64,000 nt of DNA from Paenibacillus polygoni (GTDB lineage: Bacteria > Bacillota > Bacilli > Paenibacillales > Paenibacillaceae), in contig NZ_CP127162.1 of the NCBI RefSeq assembly GCF_030263935.1, forward strand, positions 2,303,501-2,367,500, written 5' to 3'. The translations under genes and the position numbers were made by a program. Below are positions 61,189 to 64,000 of the stretch, one piece after another; the stretch's first letter is position 1; the number at the start of each line of letters is the position of its first letter. The notes under the pieces are model-generated. The model did not search any database, had not been told where the DNA came from, and saw nothing but the letters and a program-made list of their open reading frames with translations.

Positions 61189-61998
61189 ATGTCTGAGCTT
61201 ATTATCAAGCCAAGTGCAGAACCACAAGAGGATGGGGTCATTATATCGGTAACACCTGCTTCTGCAGGTTGGGAGTATGTGGGTTTTCAAGTGGTGACCT
61301 TACAAGCTGGTCAGAAATTTCACCGTGATACACTGGGTCAGGAGGTATGTCTAGTACTCATCAGCGGGAAAGCAGATGTGAAAACGAAGCAATCGGAATG
61401 GGTCGGCATTGGTGAGCGCATGTCTGTGTTTGAACACATTCCTCCCTATTCAGTCTATGTGCCTAATCAAGATCAATATGAAGTGACTGCCATTACCGAG
61501 CTAGAGCTTGCCATTTGTTCAGCTCCCGGCAAAGGTAATTATCCTGCAAGATTGATTCCACCTCGCGCGGTAGGTGTAGAAACGCGGGGGTATGGTTCAC
61601 TCGAAAGGCAAGTTCATAATATTTTACCGGAGTCGGAAGAAGCAGATAGTTTACTGGTGGTAGAAGTGTTTACACCTGCCGGACATTGGTCTAGTTATCC
61701 CCCTCACAAACATGATCGAGATGCTCTACCAGATGAATCATTTCTTGAGGAAACCTACTATTTTCGTGTAGAACCAGAGCAAGGTTTTGCTATACAACGG
61801 GTGTATACAGATGACCGTTCATTAGATGAAACTTTAGTCGTCGCTAACGGACAAACCACGCTTGTTCCCAAAGGGTACCATCCTGTATCTGCACCACCAG
61901 GGTATGAGGTATACTACCTGAATGTAATGGCAGGACCTACACGAACTTGGAAATTCCATAATGATCCAAACCATGCTTGGATTATTAACTCCAAATAA
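61189..61998 (+). CDS. iolB: 5-deoxy-glucuronate isomerase
   Basis: A 269-residue cupin-fold protein close to the usual 271. WEYVGFQVVTLQAGQKF, SYPPHKHDRDALPDESFLEE (metal His and Glu) and LVPKGYHPVSAPPGYEVYYL are IolB signatures. It converts 5-deoxy-glucuronate to 5-dehydro-2-deoxy-gluconate, the IolC substrate. GAGGAG lies nine bases before the chosen ATG; an upstream in-frame ATG lies inside iolG. A terminator follows. Confidence 0.93.
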   Translation: MSELIIKPSAEPQEDGVIISVTPASAGWEYVGFQVVTLQAGQKFHRDTLGQEVCLVLISGKADVKTKQSEWVGIGERMSVFEHIPPYSVYVPNQDQYEVTAITELELAICSAPGKGNYPARLIPPRAVGVETRGYGSLERQVHNILPESEEADSLLVVEVFTPAGHWSSYPPHKHDRDALPDESFLEETYYFRVEPEQGFAIQRVYTDDRSLDETLVVANGQTTLVPKGYHPVSAPPGYEVYYLNVMAGPTRTWKFHNDPNHAWIINSK

Positions 61999-62030
61999 AA
62001 TAATACAGAAACAAAATTTCGAACCTGCCC

Positions 62031-62063
62031 AAAGCTTTGAAGCCGAAGGTAGGTTCATTTCTT
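62031..62063 (+). terminator. rho-independent terminator after iolB
   Basis: GAACCTGCC and GGTAGGTTC pair around a loop of about 15 bases, followed by ATTTCTT. It closes the iol region. Confidence 0.7.
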
Positions 62064-62333
62064 GTCGTCATTTACATATGCAATCATACTCGATGTAAAC
62101 CTTCATGAACTGGGAAAAATCAAGGTGAGGATAGAAAACTGGAAATACCAAACTGCCTAACAGGCATTGTTATTTGCCCCAAGATCATAATTACCGTCAT
62201 CTCAAATGTACATCTTAATCTAGTGCTGTACGAACCTATACTTATACTGGAACATGTCCTTTCATGTGTAAGCATGTTAAAATAGAAAGGATAACGAGTA
62301 CATAAGGCATGGAGAAAAGGCAGGGAGCAATCT

Positions 62334-63317
62334 ATGAAACCTAAACTTAATGATGTTGCAAAATTAGCTGGAGTTTCACCGACGACGGTTTCTCGGGTGC
62401 TTAATAATCGGGGTTATATTAGTCAGGAGACGAAGGACCGAGTTCAGGAAGCGATGCAGCAACTGAATTATTTTCCTAATGACGTTGCCAGGTCGCTATT
62501 TAGCAAACGAACGAATTTGATAGGTTTAATTATACCGACAACAAGTAACCCTTTCTTTGGGGAGCTGACTTTTCATATTGAAAATATCTGTGCGTCACTC
62601 GGCTATAAACTGCTGATTTGTAACAGCTTAAATCAGCTGGATAAAGAAGAAGCTTATGTAGATATGCTGATGCGTAATCAAGTGGACGGTATTATCGTAG
62701 GAACACATAACCGAGGTATTGTAAATTATGATCAGAAAAATATAGCGGTTGTTGCGATTGATCGCTTCTTATCGAATACCATTCCTGTTGTTGGATCAGA
62801 TAACTATATGGGCGGAAAAATGGCTTCAGAGCTGCTAATTGATAAGGGATGCCAGCATATCTTGCACATTAATGGACCTGTGGAATTGGAAACACCGGCA
62901 AGCTTACGAAGAAAAGCTTATGAAGATGTGATGGCGCAGCATGGCCGGGAAGCAATTACCTATGAAGTTCATGATCCTTTCAATCAACAAAACCATTATC
63001 AACCCATTCAGCGTTTGCTTGATGAGCACCCTGAGGTGGATGGGTTATTTGCAAGTAATGATTTGGTTGCTGCATCTTTTATTTCACAAGCCAAAAAACG
63101 GGGCAAACGTGTTCCTGAAGACATTCGAGTCATTGGATATGACGGTACAGATACGACACGAAACTTACTCCCTGAACTAACAACGATTCAGCAGCCTATT
63201 CAGGAGATTGGAAGAGCTGCAGTCGAGCTGCTTATCAAAGAAATTGATGGACAATTCAGTGACGTCCCACGAGAAACGTACCTGCCTGTGAAACTTATCG
63301 AAGCTAGTACGGTTTAG
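62334..63317 (+). CDS. LacI-family regulator of the adjacent sugar transporter
   Basis: A 327-residue regulator. The HTH is LNDVAKLAGVSPTTVSRVLN with hinge YFPNDVARSL. The effector domain has IGLIIPTTSNPFFGELTFHI, VDGLFASNDLVAASFI and VIGYDGTDTTRNLLPELTTI. It differs from the regulator at 50 kb and lies beside an outgoing sugar symporter gene, whose promoter has a 22-base palindrome. GGGAG lies seven bases before the ATG. Confidence 0.9.
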   Translation: MKPKLNDVAKLAGVSPTTVSRVLNNRGYISQETKDRVQEAMQQLNYFPNDVARSLFSKRTNLIGLIIPTTSNPFFGELTFHIENICASLGYKLLICNSLNQLDKEEAYVDMLMRNQVDGIIVGTHNRGIVNYDQKNIAVVAIDRFLSNTIPVVGSDNYMGGKMASELLIDKGCQHILHINGPVELETPASLRRKAYEDVMAQHGREAITYEVHDPFNQQNHYQPIQRLLDEHPEVDGLFASNDLVAASFISQAKKRGKRVPEDIRVIGYDGTDTTRNLLPELTTIQQPIQEIGRAAVELLIKEIDGQFSDVPRETYLPVKLIEASTV

Positions 63318-63382
63318 AACGAAGGAGAAGCATAACAGGAGTAAGTTGTTAAAAGAACTTATATCATTAGTGAAATAAAGAT

Positions 63383-63407
63383 AAAAGGAGAACACTCCTT
63401 TTTCTTT
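63383..63407 (+). terminator. rho-independent terminator after the second lacI
   Basis: AAAAGGAG and CTCCTTTT form a perfect eight-base stem around AACA and run on into TTTCTTTTT. Confidence 0.88.
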
Positions 63408-63427
63408 TTAAATAATATGTCAATCGG

Positions 63428-63456
63428 TTGACATATGAAAGCGGTTGACATATAAT
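63428..63456 (+). promoter_or_regulatory. sigma-A promoter of the sugar symporter gene
   Basis: TTGACA, 17 bases, TATAAT, a perfect consensus. The -35 lies in a duplicated CGGTTGACATAT block (63425 and 63443). Confidence 0.88.
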
Positions 63457-63461
63457 CGATT

Positions 63462-63483
63462 TGTAAGCGTTAACGTGTTTACA
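63462..63483 (+). promoter_or_regulatory. 22-bp palindromic operator (LacI/CcpA type)
   Basis: TGTAAGCGTTAACGTGTTTACA is palindromic (TGTAA/TTACA outside, CGTTAACG in the centre). Starting six bases after the -10, it is placed for repression by the neighbouring LacI protein. It also resembles cre. Confidence 0.72.
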
Positions 63484-63517
63484 TCACATTATTGGTCAAC
63501 TTAGAGGAGCGTTCGAT

Positions 63518-64000
63518 ATGAGACATTCAAAGAGCATGTACTGGAAACTAAGCGCCTATTTCTTCTTTTTCTTCTTTACATGGTCAGCCAGTTATTCATT
63601 GTTTTCGATTTGGCTCGGGCAAGAAATCAATCTGAATGGTGCTGAAACAGGTATTATCTTTACTGTAAACGCTGTCTTTGCATTATGTATGCAACCGCTT
63701 TATGGATTTATCTCTGATAAAATTGGACTTAAGAAACATATTTTATTTTTAATTAGCGGTTTGCTCTTAATTGTGGGTCCATTCTATATTTTTGTATACG
63801 GACCATTGCTTCAGTACAATGTATTTCTTGGCGCCATTGTAGGTGGATTATACTTAGGTGTTGCTTTCTTGGCGGGGATCGGTGCTATCGAATCTTATGT
63901 GGAGAAAGTCAGCCGTAAATATGACTTTGAATACGGCAAATCTCGTATGTGGGGCTCGCTAGGTTGGGCAGCAGCAACCTTCTTTGCTGGACAGTTCTTT
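63518..64000 (+). CDS. LacY/CscB-type oligosaccharide:proton symporter, N-terminal part
   Basis: The gene runs off the window after 161 codons. FFFTWSASYSLFSIWLGQEI, ETGIIFTVNAVFALCMQPLY, GFISDKIGLKKHIL and PLLQYNVFLGAIVGGLYLGV align along their length with the N-terminal half of lactose/sucrose/raffinose permeases (TC 2.A.1.5), including the GxxxDKxGLKK loop. KVSRKYDFEYGKSRMWGSLG is the family's central motif. The sugar is unknown; sucrose or an alpha-galactoside is likely. GAGGAGC precedes the ATG. Confidence 0.9.
   Translation, partial: MRHSKSMYWKLSAYFFFFFFTWSASYSLFSIWLGQEINLNGAETGIIFTVNAVFALCMQPLYGFISDKIGLKKHILFLISGLLLIVGPFYIFVYGPLLQYNVFLGAIVGGLYLGVAFLAGIGAIESYVEKVSRKYDFEYGKSRMWGSLGWAAATFFAGQFF

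Noticed and set aside
1..64000. CRISPR array, tRNA, rRNA, insertion sequence or prophage genes
   Set aside because: No regularly spaced short direct repeats, no tRNA-like cloverleaf ends, no transposase and no phage structural genes were recognised.

Overview
The window looks like chromosome from a low-GC Gram-positive of the Paenibacillus type. Ribosome binding sites are strong AAGGAGG-like, TTG and GTG starts are common, sigma-A promoters match consensus, and the families present (SunI/YnzG, DUF4865, DUF3221, DUF3006, beta-propeller phytase, iol genes) are typical of that group. The assignment rests on family content only; no rRNA or tRNA gene was seen.

Region 1 (start of window to about 42.9 kb) is an AT-rich array of unrelated single-gene units, nearly all on the + strand. 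Most are small 'accessory enzyme' families: about nine GNAT acetyltransferases, five or six SAM methyltransferases, aminoglycoside-phosphotransferase-like proteins, DinB-fold proteins, HIT, GrpB, Nudix, VOC, HAD, serine hydrolases, AraC regulators and small membrane proteins. Between units lies a 100-210 bp repeat. It opens with a nearly invariant TAAC box just after a stop codon, carries GGCTAAGTC and CTTTAAGC blocks, and ends with GTGAATAC plus a GTTAT-like box just before the next ribosome binding site. Its arms are nested inverted repeats whose sequences differ between copies while pairing is kept. This is the layout of an integron gene-cassette array with attC-like sites, in a phylum where integrons are not normally expected. 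No integrase is in the window. The best repeat copies lie between 0.2 and 10 kb; towards 43 kb they decay to half-sites. The array also holds many broken genes (nonsense, frameshift, deletion, truncation, chimera), as expected of a sedentary array.

Region 2 (about 43.1-62.0 kb) is an ordinary, slightly more GC-rich metabolic region. It encodes what looks like a complete phytate / inositol-phosphate to central metabolism route: a leaderless PTP-like phytase, an FbpABC/AfuABC-type ABC importer, a secreted beta-propeller phytase, a LacI regulator, a TIM-barrel isomerase-like protein, an MgtC-like protein, a HAD phosphatase, an inositol monophosphatase, then IolD, IolE, IolC, IolA, IolG and IolB. 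Both halves have consensus promoters followed by the same palindromic operator (GGTAACGTTACC), which ties the uptake/phytase operon to the LacI-iol operon. The LacI gene appears to start at an ATC codon.

Region 3 (62.3 kb to the end) has a second LacI regulator and the start of a LacY/CscB-type sugar:proton symporter, with a consensus promoter and a 22-bp palindromic operator between them.
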